64,000 nt of DNA. Origin: Aradus depressus (taxonomy: Eukaryota > Arthropoda > Insecta > Hemiptera > Aradidae). The translations under genes were made by a program, and so were the position numbers. Below are positions 21,640 through 33,024 of this stretch, piece after piece. The notes beneath the pieces were generated by a model. The model saw only the letters and a program-made list of their open reading frames with translations. It was not told the origin of the DNA and did not search any database. The stretch lies in assembly GCA_963662175.1 (NCBI GenBank), contig OY759217.1:7318562-7382561 (forward strand). The letters run 5' to 3'. Within the stretch, counting starts at the first letter, position 1. Every line of letters begins with the position of its first letter.

Positions 21640-22700
21640 CATAGAGAATGGCATATATACACAATGTCCTGGGCGGAATATTCCCCGTCCTCCTCGTCTG
21701 TGATTGGGGAGAACACCCCTAATGTATATCTTCTCTCTCGAATGCGCACTATGTATCTTCATCTCACTTATATATGCTCTCCTTCTCGAGTCGGGGTAAG
21801 AAATTTCCTCTTTTTCGGGAGCCATTCTAACCAGTTGGACATTGGAAAAGTCTTTAGGTGACGAGTGTAGTGATATAAAATTTAAATTTAAAACATTTGG
21901 GTGAAATAATTTTGGGTTTAAAGGAAATGTGATTTTTTAAAAATATAAGTTACTACTAATACATTCCTCAAATAGTACAAGTGAATTTTGAATATAATTT
22001 ACTTGTTAACATGAGGTATATCATTGGAAATAAAATTAAAATACGACCACAGTGATAGAAAATTGAAATCAGGAATGTTAAATAGGAAGACAAATTTTCA
22101 AAAATCCTATATCATCAAAGTTAGACCAAATTCACTATAAAACTACAAAAAATCCAAACTGCCAATTAGGATTCTTCTAGTATTGTAGTGAATTTGGTCT
22201 AACTTTGTTGATGTAGTTTTTTGAAATTTTTTCTTTCCATTATACATTCCTGATTTAATTTTTATTTAACTTTGATCGTATTTTAATTGTCTTTCCAATG
22301 ATATATCATTTGTTAACTTCACTACTTTATTCATTTTTTAAATTAATTTTTTCTATTTGAGAGAGGTATTAATAAAGGAACTCTTATAAAAAAAATATAA
22401 AATATCCTTTAAATTCAAATTCAACTTAATTTTTCAATGTATATTACAACACTACAGGTCTCTCAACGATCTTTCCAGAGATATATCACTCAGTCAGTGT
22501 CCAACTGCTAGAATGGCTTCGATGAAATATGAAAATTGATTTCCCTGACTCTAGAAAGAGTGAGATAAAGAAAGACAGAGAGCGCATTCGAGAGGGAAGA
22601 CGATATAAGTGGGGGGTGTTCTCCCCAGAATCACAGACAAGGGGGACAGGAAATATCCCGAACATTGCTCAAGGCATCAATTCTCTACTAATAACGTCTG
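21640..22700. repeat. Large diverged foldback element, centre about 22165
   Basis: Outer sequence at about 21660-21850 (TCTGTGATTGGGGAGAACAC, CTCTCGAATGCGC, CAGTTGGACA) recurs in reverse complement at 22490-22680. Inner pieces also mirror: 22110-22136 with AGACCAAATTCACTA against 22184-22210. A 70-bp part of the right arm is duplicated at 22715-22787. No coding region. Confidence 0.6.
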
Positions 22701-22870
22701 CCAATAACTGCAAAAGACGATATAAGTGGGGGGTGTTCTCCCCAAAATCACAGACAAGGGGGACGGAAATATCCCGAACATATGATTAGTAGTAATGATG
22801 TGCAATAATTTTTTTCAAAAATAGTTGCAGGATAACTATCATAAATTATTGATAGAATTTTCAAAATTTT

Positions 22871-22926
22871 GAATCCTCTGCCAAATTGAGCTTATATAAT
22901 ATATAAGCTCAATTTGGCATAGGATT
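22871..22926. repeat. Hairpin, about 27-bp arms
   Basis: GAATCCTCTGCCAAATTGAG and its near-perfect complement enclose TATATAATATATA, giving a nearly loopless palindrome. Probably a small foldback remnant. Confidence 0.75.
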
Positions 22927-23225
22927 CAAGATTAGACACACAAACACAGAACAGTTGTGACCAGAAACGCAAAGTTGTGAAGGAATTTTTGTAATTCTCC
23001 TTCTCAGAAACAAACTTAAAGCTTCCTTATCCCTCAGATTCGTAAGGAACAAGGAAAGGTACAAAAAAACTATTTTACAGATTAAACTGAAATTTCTAAA
23101 AAATCCCGACAAATCTAATCTAAAAACTTAAAAAGGGATTTATATTCGAGGTCGGGGAGGTGGGAAACCTATATACAGAGATGGAAAAGCTTTCTCTAAC
23201 AACTTTACAGGATGAGCAGTGAGAT

Positions 23226-24429
23226 TTTTTTTTTTCTAATTCTTTATTTTTGATATTTACAATCGGTATACACCATGAGTAAATTTGATGATAGACAAAA
23301 CAATAAAAGAAAGAAAAAAAAAAGTATATGTATATACATCGAAAGAATATGATTATGTACAAAATAATAATAGAAAAAAAAACAAATGCAAATAATATAA
23401 TATGTACAAAACAAAGAGAAAATATTAAATTTAAATAATAATAAACATAAACATAAAAATAAAATAATAATAGAGATAGAATAAAATGAACATGAAAACC
23501 CTTCAACTCGAAACACCCCCGGGTCTCTGCCATCCCCATCCCTCCAACTTAATGGGGGCAGGGGAGGCCGCGGGGGCTCGAGTGATCCCCCCTGCCTTCT
23601 CGCCCCACCAATCACTGTCCAGCAGTGGAGGCAGGCCAATAAGGAGGAGAGGTGAAGGTAAGAGGATTACATGAGGGGAGAAGCTGGTCATCACCGGCAC
23701 TCCCTGAATATTTTTGCTACAGTAGCAGGTCTCTCGGCCAGCGCCGCCTCAATCTTCGGGGGGGGGGGGGGGGATTATCTGGATGGGAATGGGATAACAA
23801 GAGTCGAGCAACTGGATTGACATGGGAAGAAAGGTTAGAGTGGAATTTGGAGAAGCGGGACTTGATTAGGTCAATAACATAAGGGATTTTAAGGTCATTA
23901 TGGAGGGTAAGGTTGGACACATAGAAGGGTGCATCAACAATTGTTCTTAGGACTTTGGATTGGAAGGATTGTATACGCTTGATATTGGAGAGTTTAGCAC
24001 AACCCCATAGTTCCAGTCCGTTTATTATTGTCTTGTAAATGGTCAGTTTGATTTCAGTGGATAGTTTGGATTGTCTGTTGAGCAGCTGGTATAGCAGACC
24101 AAACCGTCTGTTTGGGGCTTCCATGTGAGTCGTCGGTCTAAATAGAACCCAAGGTAGCGAACTTGATTGGAGGCAGGGATTGGAATATTATTGAAGGAAA
24201 TCGAAGGACAGGATTGGCGTCTCAGAACATGGCTACACTTCTCTTCGTTGATTTTCACTCACCACTGCCGACTCCAGTCCTCTATGCGGAGAAGGTGCTG
24301 TTGGAGATTTTGGGAGGCTATGGTAGGATCTTGGTTGGAAGCAAGGATAGCTGTATCGTCGGCAAATGTTGCCAGGAGAGTGTTAGGATTGGAAGGAATA
24401 TCAGCAGTGTAAACTGTATAGAGGATGTT
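23226..24429 (-). mobile_element. 5'-truncated Jockey-like LINE with 10-bp TSD
   Basis: Flanked by GCAGTGAGAT at 23216-23225 and 24430-24439; the minus-strand 3' end is a poly(A) (T-run at 23226-23235). Minus-strand translation gives the distal RT with an intact FADDTAIL-type box, then KINEEKCSHVLR, YLGFYLDRRLTW, TIYKTIINGLELWGCAK and ending HSHPDNPPPPP. Related to the fragment at 3840-5310. Two in-frame breaks (near 24090 and 24260) separate the open pieces. Confidence 0.85.
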
Positions 24430-24439
24430 GCAGTGAGAT

Positions 24440-25590
24440 CTATAAGAAATATAAAATGCAGTGTAATTATTAAGGTGTAGTATAATGGCTGTTGATCCAC
24501 TACAAGGGATGACAATTGTAATGTTTCGACTTTTCGCGTTTTTAATAATAATATGATTATTCTTTACTTTTCTTTATTTCTATAACACGCGGGAATTTTC
24601 TCAACTGTTTAACTGATTTTACTAAATTAAAATATTTATGGGATGCCAGATCGCCTATCTACAAGAACGATACTTAAATTACTGATTTGAATGTATAAAT
24701 TGGTTCGTTCAGCGAAGAAAGTTTCGAGGAACTAAATTGTTAAATCACAATTGACTAGGTTTGAGCGTGGGAAACAAACTACTAAAATCTAAAAACATAT
24801 TAAAAATGATATATTTACAAAAAAATGACTTAAAATGAAAATACATACTATGAAATTAAACCTCGAGTTGATAAGGTTGTTTGGATGGGTTTCTCGACTC
24901 TTTCCAGCGACTCTTCCAAACTCTTCCTTCTGCTCTTCTTAATGATGGTTACTCAGTCTGCAGGATATAATTTGGGATTCGTATGAGGTGATTCACATAA
25001 CTAACTTCTACAAACGGGGACTCCTCTGGGGGGACAAGGGCACGTCCACAACTCAAGCCACACTCAACATCTAGACTCTCTGTGCCTCTACTCTCTGGGT
25101 AGCATCTTCACTCTCTCTGTGGGTGTGTCGTCCATCTTCCACCTCTTATATATTCTAGCAACACAAGGGGGGAGTTTATCCATCCACCCAAGAGCGGGCA
25201 CCCAATTGGACCTTGTCAATCTTCCAGGTGGACACACTCTTCTTACTGTCACAGTGGTAACTTATTCCTAGCCGGTACTTGACGAAGGTGCAAAGGGTCT
25301 CTCTTTTATATTACTTGGTACCTGATTCCAGCCCCCTTGGGTTCCTCCAATACTCCAACGTTATTATTTATTATAAAGAATATACTTGGACCGAGTCGCA
25401 CATTCATTACATTACAAAGGGTTATTGATAATGATTATTGTTAATAAAATGAAATGAATGTACTGATAAATATTTGATAATTGAAATTAATTAAATAAAA
25501 AAAATCTAAATGAATTTACTTAAATGATTCTAATAAATATGTTTAAAAAAATTTACTAATCTGATTTGAATTTACTGAATCTAAACAAAT
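24440..25590. other. Intron, no gene recognised
   Basis: AT-rich with a moderately GC-rich patch at 24880-25380. No ORF, LTR pair or inverted repeat could be supported by eye. Confidence 0.3.
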
Positions 25591-25807
25591 GTTTTTTTTT
25601 TGTTTTTTTTTGCCTTATGTACGATGCATATTAGCCATGTCACTCTGTTACCATCAAATTATTTACGCCATCCATGGCCCCGGAAGGGAGTTCTATCTAC
25701 GAAATAAAACTCACTCCCGGAAGGAATTCGAACCCGCAAACCATGGTTAGACCATGCGACCAAAGCCCTACGCTCTAGCTCGAACGGCCACCAGGGCCCC
25801 CCAGTGG
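25591..25807 (-). mobile_element. tRNA-derived SINE, minus-strand copy
   Basis: Reverse complement of the SINE at 29261-29465: the complement of the B box (GGAATTCGAACCC, slightly diverged), the Ser/Leu-like upper part, the 3' motif TGACATGGCTAATATGCATC, and an oligo(A) tail read here as T-runs at 25591-25611. More diverged than the copy at 29261, so older. Confidence 0.8.
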
Positions 25808-26228
25808 AAATATGATTTTTGTATATTTCACCATCCCCCTTATAAACACATGTTAATAATTAAAAAGAAAACTCATCAAAACACATTTTGAGAAGGCTCC
25901 AAGAAAAATTAACATAAATAACTCTGGAAAAAAAATGAAGCTACTCTATTTAGCATCAACGAATCCAAAATGGCTCCGGATTTTAACATTATTTAATAAA
26001 AACTTTCTATGTCCCGCATTGGTACTTTCCAAAGGCATGCGAAGAAATCATAAGTTTCGAACTCTGAGATATGTTGAGAGAGATAGTGGGAAGCTAAAGA
26101 GGAATTAAAACATATTACAAAAATTTACACATTTATTTAAAACAAAATATATCTCTAGAGTGGCCATTTTAAAATATAAATTTTATTCACAATGACGTCA
26201 CTGCCGATTTCTAATATTATACATAACT
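25808..26228. other. Intron, nothing recognised
   Basis: AT-rich, no open frame or repeat signature. Confidence 0.3.
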
Positions 26229-26392
26229 CTTTTACATATCATCTTGTTCATTATATCATCTTTGCATCAATATCACTTCACATCCACTAACATCACCTCG
26301 TCACTCACGACTTTTACATATCATCTTGTTCATTATATCATCTTTGCATCAATATCACTTCACATCCACTAACATCACCTCGTCACTCACGA
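26229..26392. repeat. Tandem duplication of an 82-bp unit
   Basis: CTTTTACATATCATCTTGTT through CACCTCGTCACTCACGA occurs twice, essentially identical. Confidence 0.9.
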
Positions 26393-26806
26393 CTTCACTT
26401 TACTGTTTGAAAAAAAATTAAAACATCAGAAACATATTTGAAAACGTGTGAACGGTGCTAACATCAGAAGTCGACTGAATCTGCCCATGTTGACCTGTTT
26501 GGAGTCCCCATTTTGCTTCTCTCTTGTCTCCAAGCTTTTTATATATAACAAAATTTTACCTTTTTTTGTTCTTTTTTTCCTTTCTTTTGTTTCATTTTCA
26601 CTTAGCCCATTACTACATTTGTTGATCCTTGTCCTATTATCATTGTTCATTTTATTGACTGACTGTTATTAATACTTTTACTTATCCCATAACAAGTATG
26701 GTAATGGGTAAAATTACTTTTACTTACCCCATTATCATATTTGTTAATCCTCATTCTATTATCATTGTACATTTTATTTTTCTAATATTCCTTCATCTTG
26801 TTACAG

Positions 26807-26862
26807 CTAGGTATCCCAACACGAACATGTGTGCATTGCGGAGGCCAATGCTAGTGTACTAA
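26807..26862 (+). CDS. Gene 1 terminal exon (Cys-containing tail)
   Basis: Acceptor CTTGTTACAG. Continuing phase 1 from 21458 it encodes about 18 residues including NTNMCALRRPM and stops at TAA 26860-26862. The paralogous exon 63899-63957 has the same length and pattern (NPNMCAFHKPM, stop at the same place) and similar sequence on both sides, which supports this otherwise tiny exon. The single Cys could pair with the pro-region. Confidence 0.8.
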
Positions 26863-28048
26863 TTCCAGGTCCAAGAAATACAAGGAGAAAAGCAAAATGT
26901 ATCTTAAAAGATGTTACGTAATTCAATATAAACATTTTCAATAGCATTTTTCTCGAATTTGAATATTAAACAGATCTCGAATATCCGAGTAGTTGAGTGT
27001 TATATAAATTAACAATTTATTTACGTAAATAAAAAAAAAAAAAAGCAAAAAATGAAAAACACATTGTGTAAAATATCGGTATGGAGAACATCATACATAG
27101 CTACCATGTTCCAAAATCATGTTCTTATGAAAAAAATGAAATAGAAATTACTTAAAATGAAATATATACCTATTTATGATAAAATTTAAGTAATTCATTT
27201 TTAAAAATAAAAGTTCAAAAAATTGGTAAAATAATAATGTTCTTATCGGAGATGAGGAGGGGGGCTGCTAGATGTTGAGATGATGGATGTCATGCATGCA
27301 CCTTCTGGTGATGGGACGATGTGGTGATGGTTGAGCAGGCAGATAAAAGTACGATGCGGTCTTGGTGACTCCTAGTAGGGTACTGACGGGCTTAGGTAGA
27401 GCCTACTTTAGTAAATATTGAGAGGGAGTAGGCTTAGTAGGGAGGAGTCTGTAAACAGGTCCGACTCCCATCCAAACAAATATTGAAATGTTGAAATTTC
27501 AAAATAATGCCGAAACAACGTACCATGTTCCGAAATCATGTTCTTATGAAAACAATGAACACTAAGTAGAAATTACCGAAAGTGAAATACATATATATTT
27601 CTGATAAAATTTAAGTAGGTAATTAATTTTTCAAAGTCCAAGTTATGGTTATTGTTCAGCTATTCCTAAGAATTTCCCAGAAAGCCCTTTATGATATATT
27701 TGGAAGACATTGTTATAGATAAAAAGTATTTGCTAAATTGCGCATATTTCCAGAACAAATGATCCGATTGGCACCCAAATGTATAGACCTTGAGTCCTTA
27801 CTATGGCAAACATTTTACGAAAAGAAACATTCGGAAGAAAAGAAAATTCCACGGACAGACAAACAAACAATGACATCAAAGCAAACCAGCTATTAATTCT
27901 GATGTCAATGCATTTCCTCTTTAGTGGCGCGTCATTTAAGTGACTCGAACATCTACGAGCCCTCGTTGATAGTCTCCTATTGTTTCCCGCCGACCACGAC
28001 TACGGCGCGTCGCACTAGGCCGGGTGTTAGTTTGGCAAGCTGGGCCCC
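26863..28048. other. 3' UTR and intergenic spacer
   Basis: The first part (through AGAAAAGCAAAATGT) matches 63958-64000 downstream of gene 2, consistent with 3' UTR; AAATAAAA at about 27024 could be a poly(A) signal. A direct repeat of about 110 bp (27107-27215 and 27519-27640, CATGTTCC.AAATCATGTTCT) brackets a GC-rich patch at 27245-27475. No gene. Confidence 0.45.
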
Positions 28049-30180
28049 TTAGTGGTGGACGAACTTACTAAAAGACACCTGATCCCAGGAGACGCTCACC
28101 GAGTGGGAAGGTTGTCTCATGACTTCAGCTGTGATTTCAACAAGTAGCAAAAGTCGATTGTGGGACTTGAGGAAAGAAAAAAGTCCACAGGAAGTGGAAG
28201 CTGAGTATACTAGTTCCGCTGGACTGTACTGTAGATCTTGTTTCACGCATGGACGTAACCCAGTAGGACGACTGGAAGACGTTGTGTCCAAGGGTCGTTG
28301 ACTGCCTGGAGACGACAAGTGAGAGCTGCCTTTAGTGTCCTATGCCACCGCTCGAGAAGGCCGTTGCTCTGGGGGTGGTACTATAGCGCCCACCATGTGT
28401 CACAATGCTTGAAAGAGGTAAGATTGAAAGTTTCTTCCTTGATCGGTGACAATTTGAACGGGGGAGCCAAACCGAGAAATCCAGTAGTCCCAAAAGGCCT
28501 TTGCGACCGTTTCCGCTGTCTGATCAGGTAAGGGTATGACCTCGAGCCAGCGAGTGTACCTGTTGATACACGTGAGAAGGAACCTGTTGCCTTCAGCAGG
28601 AGGTAGTGGGCCCACAATGTCGAGGTGGACACAAGAAAATCGTTGGTCGGGAGTTTTAAATTGCATTAATAAAGGCGTCTGTTCATGTTGGTTAATTTTA
28701 GATCTTTGGCACACAATGCAATGTTGCACGAAATGTGTTATGTATTTGGACATATGTGGCCCAAAGTAACGATTTTTGATGAGTTTGACGGTCGCGGTTT
28801 GTCCTGGGTGTGAGAAATTGTGAACATGTTTGCAAATTTTGTGCCTGAATTGAGCAGGAATGTACGGGTGACGGTTGCCATTAAAGGTGGCACAATAAAG
28901 AACTAATGACGGGCTGAGAGAAACAGATGCTGGGTTGGGCGACTTGACACTTTGGAGAAGATAAGTTAATTCTTTATCGGTATGTTGTGCAATTGCGAGT
29001 TCGACATGTATAGGAATGTGATAGAGACTATCCTGAATAAGAGAGTCCGTCACTACGTTTCTGTTCCCAGAAATGTGACGTGTGTCACACGTGAATTCCG
29101 AGATGGACAGTTGGCGTGCATGTCTGGGGCTTTCCTTGTCCGACTTTAGATGCAGAGCGTACGTAATCGGTTTATGGTCGCTGTAAAACACCAAAGTTCG
29201 TCTCTCGAACATGTATTTAAAATGTTTGACAGCACAATATGTAGCCATTAACTCCCTATCGGGAGCCATGGTGGCCGTGCGGGCTAGAGCGTAGGGCTTT
29301 GGTCGCATGGTCTCACCATGGTTTGCGGGTTCGAATCCCGTCCGGGAGTGAGTTTTATTTCGTAGATAGAACTCCCTCCCGGGGCCATGGGTGTCGTAAA
29401 TAATTGATAACACAGGTGACATGGCTAATATGCATCGAACATAAGGCCAAAAAAAACAAAAAAAAAACTCCCTATCATACGTTGAAAAAATCGTTTCCGC
29501 AGACGACAGCTTCCATGAGAAAAAACCGAGCGGTTGTAAAACGCCTCTAACTAGTTGGTGTAAAACACCACATATGGAGTTTTCGGGAGCATCTGTATGT
29601 AGGTGGAGAGCGTCTAGCGGATTTAGTGATGAAGAGTTACCACACAGCTCAGCGCTTTTTTAGTCTCATGAAAGGCGGTCACTAATGCGGTTGTCCAGGT
29701 GATGGTGGTGTCACCCTACCCTTTTCAAGGTTTTGCCCTTGGAGTGGAATCAGGATAGGAAGCAAGAAAGGGAAGAAACCAAAAAACCAGATTGACAAAT
29801 AATGAATTATATTTTAGTACAAGACACATATAAACAATTGCTCCCAGGAAATAATTATTACTGAGAATACTTAGATGGTTTGACGAGAGCCGTTTCCCAA
29901 CGTCCGTCCAGCACGAGACCTCAAGCGTTCCTGCGCTTTTTGGCCCGGTGACTGCCTTCAGCGGAGCTTGGATGTGAGCTGCCTGCGGTAAAAACCTATG
30001 GTAAAAGTTTACTATGCCCAAAAATCAGCGAAGTTGAGATACTGGTTTAGGTCGTGGGAACTCGTTGATGGCCTTGAGCTTGTTATCGGTTAGTTTGATA
30101 CCGAACTCGGATATTTCATGACCCAAAAAGAAAACTGAAGGTTTGCAGAAAACGCATTTAGTCGGGTTCAACAGCTGTGC
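28049..30180 (-). mobile_element. Ty3/gypsy retrotransposon pol fragment
   Basis: Read from 30180 down: RT end (NPTKCVFCKPSVFFLGHEIS, then GIVNFYHRFLPQAAHIQAPL), a gap with foreign sequence at about 29735-29930, RNase H (DRELMATYCAVKHFKYMFE, FYSDHKPITYAL), integrase zinc finger (HNFSHPGQTATVK ... HCIVCQRSK) and catalytic core (HLDIVGPLP with Asp, IVTDQGRNFQ with Asp). The third catalytic residue and C-terminus continue only in shifted frames to about 28049. A SINE interrupts RNase H. The element has no recognisable LTRs and is dead. Confidence 0.85.
29261..29465 (+). mobile_element. tRNA-derived SINE with 11-bp TSD
   Basis: Flanked by AACTCCCTATC (29250-29260 and 29466-29476). It begins GGGAGCCATGGTGGCCGTGC, has a good pol III B box (GGGTTCGAATCCC), then a non-tRNA body with TGACATGGCTAATATGCATC and an A-rich tail. 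It is inserted in the RNase H domain of the Ty3/gypsy element, splitting it before DRELMATY. Other copies lie at 25591-25807 (minus) and 36966-37012 (3' part). Confidence 0.92.
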
Positions 30181-30374
30181 GTGATGTTAGCTGCATGTAG
30201 ATATTTTATAGGGTTTTGTTTTTTATCGCCAAACCTTGGAGGGACTTTAGACACATCTGCTCCTGTGACGACTAGAAAAGGAACTTTGGTATCTTTATCC
30301 GTTAAGAAAATATACCTTTATAGAAATGATTGGTATTGTTATCAGTGTGACCTCGTCCTTGTAGATAAGATGTT
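30181..30374. other. Junction between Ty3/gypsy and the densovirus-like insert
   Basis: An open frame runs through it but shows no recognisable domain. It could be more of the viral insertion or unrelated host DNA. Confidence 0.3.
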
Positions 30375-30886
30375 ATGCCGTGGCATTTCCCGAAACATCA
30401 TTATTTAGGTTTTGGTACACATGATTTTACCCAGAAACGTGACGATAATATCGCGCGTATGCATGATCTTGACTACGCATTTGCTGTCGATCCAGAGGAA
30501 ATACATACTACTGATGAGACTGCTATTCATTCATTTTGGAACGATTTTACTGGAACAGGTAATTGACATTCATTACTTGGCGCAGGTGGTCTTGGTCTAA
30601 AATATGTAGCAAAAAACATATTGCAACAGCAAATATATCCTAGTATGAATACATCTTTATATGGAAAGGAAAAATACGCATTACGGCAACGGACGTTAGC
30701 ACTGGATATGCACCTTACATTGAAGGTTTAGAAGATCTTGATCGTCGATATAGTCGTGGTGACAATTTTGAAAGTGCATCTGATCGTTTAACTCGACAAA
30801 GAGGTGTTTCTATTGCTGGACCATCATCTACACCGCCTCAACCATTGGCTACATCACACTTTACATCCAAAAGAGGATTTAAGTAA
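30375..30886 (+). pseudogene. Endogenous densovirus-like VP1 fragment (PLA2 domain)
   Basis: The translation from 30375 has HHYLGFGTHDFT (calcium-loop region), then ARMHDLDYAFA with the catalytic His-Asp pair, and AIHSFWNDFTGTGN, the order found in the phospholipase A2 region of parvovirus (densovirus) VP1, which acts in endosomal escape during entry. An in-frame TGA at 30564-30566 falls where a Trp is usual. The same frame continues to about 30670, then the similarity shifts frame and runs to a TAA at 30884-30886. Only the unique VP1 part is present, with no capsid core and no NS gene. The breaks show an old, inactive insertion. Confidence 0.75.
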
Positions 30887-31059
30887 TAATTTGTCATTAC
30901 ATGTGTGTATTTTTTTATTATTTCAAACCTGTCACGTCTCATAGCGTAACTCACAAAAGTGTTGAAGGTTTCTGAATCTGTTTCCCAACATCACGAGCAT
31001 TCTCCATCTTGGGTCAGTTAGGTAGAGGAGGATACCTATGGAACATTTTAGTTTGTCAC

Positions 31060-31640
31060 AATTTATCTTATGATCACCTTTTTATGATCACCTTTTTATG
31101 ATCACCTTTTTGAAAAGCATAAACCATGAACATATTTGTCAAGTTTTTCATTATCTCTTCGTCGAAAAACATTTCAAAACATTCTACAGGTCCAGGCACG
31201 AACTCGGTACACTAAGTGGAGTAAACTCTTGAAAATTAGGTAATATGTCTTCTACTTTCCAGTCGGGGGTTGAGAAGATACTGCAAATGTTTTGAGAAGA
31301 AGTACATGGTTGAGCGGGATTGATGACCACTGTTGAATCTCCACTACTGGAAGAATTAGGTATCAAGTCGTCCGTCCTGATTATCACTGAGGTAATCTAC
31401 CCCATCCACCCTTCTTATCCTTGCCTCTGCAGATGCGGTCAGCTGTCTCCCAGAGGGCTGTCTTCCTCAGTGTCATTGCCATCATCTGGGGGCGTGGTGA
31501 AAATATCTGCTTCGACGAATGCTTGCTCTTCCAATATGGCAAGAAGTGCCTCTGCAGTCCAAACTCTGAAGTGGAAGAGAAGGGGGAATGTTTGAAGGAG
31601 TAATGGAGAAAATATAAATTACAAATAATGTTGATTCAAT
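31060..31640 (-). pseudogene. piggyBac-like transposase, N-terminal remnant
   Basis: Minus-strand pieces give an acidic N-terminus (LLAILEEQAFVEADIF and ...DGNDTEEDSPLGDS), a Ser-rich stretch, then FTPLSVPSSCLDL and FEMFFDEEIMKNLTN, which corresponds to the start of the piggyBac DDE domain. It ends at a triple ATGATCACCTTTTT repeat (about 31070-31112). GTTCCCATTTGGGAAC at about 31740 and again at 33617 may be subterminal repeats of this family. Confidence 0.6.
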
Positions 31641-32980
31641 AAAAAGGCCAAATATAGCTGGTTTCGTAGTTTTTGTTAGCTAGAAAAACTCTCGCAAGTT
31701 ATCTAGAGGTATAATTCACTGAACAGTTCTCAGGATCTGGAGTTCCCATTTGGGAACACGACACTTCAAAGTTCAATAAATGAACAAAACAATACGGTGT
31801 GGGTCTCGGGACCCCCGGCAGAAGCTATGCTTCTAAAAAAAAATTATCAGCTAATAGAAGCGTAGCATCCTGACAACAGCTCGGTTGACGGAGATCTCGC
31901 AATTTTTCTGAACCCAAAAAAAAATCAATTGGTAAATTATATATTGTGAATAAAAAAAAATATATTTGTGTTCATTCATTAAATTAATAGAACAATGACG
32001 GTAGTTAGGGGCACCTCAAATAAGGTAAGAGTCCATCAATAAAGAGATTGAAAGTTTACAGGGAAAGCGGAAACATACGTATGAGGGGTGTAAAGTCAAT
32101 TTGAGTGATCAAAAGAAAGAGCAAAAACCGAAGTTATGAGTCAACCAAGTAATGATACTAAAGGTTAGAGCGGAAACATACGTATGAGGCAGGATGTAAA
32201 GTCGATTTCAGAGAGATCGAAAGAGTCTCAAATGAGCAACAACCGAAGTTATGAGTCGACCAAGTAATGATACTAAAGGTTTAGATGGAGAGCGGAAACT
32301 TAGGTGTGAATCGGTGTGTAGTCTCAAATTCACAGATCAAAGGACATACAGAAGAGCAAACCAGTGTAGCCATATATATATGTAGGTATATATATTGATA
32401 ACCACCTTTCCCCTTCTTGAGAGTGTGTGTGAATTATTTAATTAATAAAATATAAATTAATATCGGAAAACTTATTAAAATTGAAAATTCTAAATCGCGA
32501 CTTTAAATGAAAAATGCCTTGGATAGCTGAGTACACTCCTCACGGGAAGAACGGTTACAAGTTCCTAATGTGTAGTTGTCACCAGTAATTAATAATAATT
32601 AATTAATGTTGCCAACTAGAAGAAGCATGAGTGGGGGGAAATGGAATGAATCAAACTTAGAACTGTAACATATTTATTTTAATAAGAACAAAATTTGCAA
32701 AACAATTTACAAAATATAATTTACAAAAAAAATGGGCCTATGTCGGAAAGACTGAATCGTTTCTAAAACATCTATCTTAGAATCGATATTACAGGTACCT
32801 TGATTATGATATTCCTGGCGAAACCGGTGCGATCAGCTTTATCTGGACATCCCGGAAAAATCATCCAATCACATAGTTCTTGAAGATCTGTCTGGTTTCG
32901 AGGCTACATTAGCTGTTACATTTTTTTTACTGGCTTTACACCGTCCGAAATACACTATAATATAGTGGCCCCTATATATA
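31641..32980. other. Intergenic, with a three-copy degenerate tandem repeat at 32062-32360
   Basis: Units carry AGCGGAAACATACGTATGAG and CCGAAGTTATGAGTC, starting near 32066, 32168 and 32290. The remainder is AT-rich without a recognised gene. Confidence 0.5.
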
Positions 32981-33024
32981 GGGCCGTTCAGGCCACATCG
33001 AACTAGATGTGGCCTGAACGGCCC
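32981..33024. repeat. Perfect 19-bp hairpin
   Basis: GGGCCGTTCAGGCCACATC and its exact complement flank a 6-base loop. GGCCCAAGCATGAAG after it recurs at 33180, so this is part of a small local repeat. Confidence 0.85.

Larger units (their letters stand above)
2011..26862 (+). other. Gene model 1: S1-family serine protease (5 visible exons, first exon not seen)
   Basis: Exons 2011-2218, 6498-6683, 14779-14936, 21287-21458 and 26807-26862 join in frame (780 nt, 259 codons plus TAA) through AG acceptors and GT donors. The product starts EGR|IIGGWE, the activation cleavage site, and carries the catalytic His (SATHNF), Asp (NDIALVTL) and Ser (GDSGGP) in three exons, then a short tail ending VY. 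Cys42 and Cys58 of the usual 42-58 disulphide are both missing (FGMG and THN), as is the Cys191 position (TYQGDS), while the Cys122 equivalent (LMCLYR) and the 168/182 pair remain. Position 189 reads as Thr, so classical trypsin specificity is unlikely. Gene 2 in this window is the tandem paralogue with identical intron phases. The reading frame is intact, so it may be functional; introns are swollen by transposons. The signal and pro-region exon lies outside or was not recognised. Confidence 0.85.

Noticed and set aside
21239..21703. 154-codon ORF including GDSGGP as a single-exon gene
   Set aside because: Its first part is intron and its last part runs into the 42-bp repeat; only 21287-21458 aligns with the paralogue.
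23120..23539. Minus-strand ORFs rich in Phe, Tyr and Leu
   Set aside because: A product of AT-rich LINE 3' UTR; no domain, and inside a TSD-bounded Jockey copy.
29261..29350. tRNA gene suggested by the A/B boxes
   Set aside because: It lacks a full cloverleaf end and is followed by a SINE body, A-tail and TSD.
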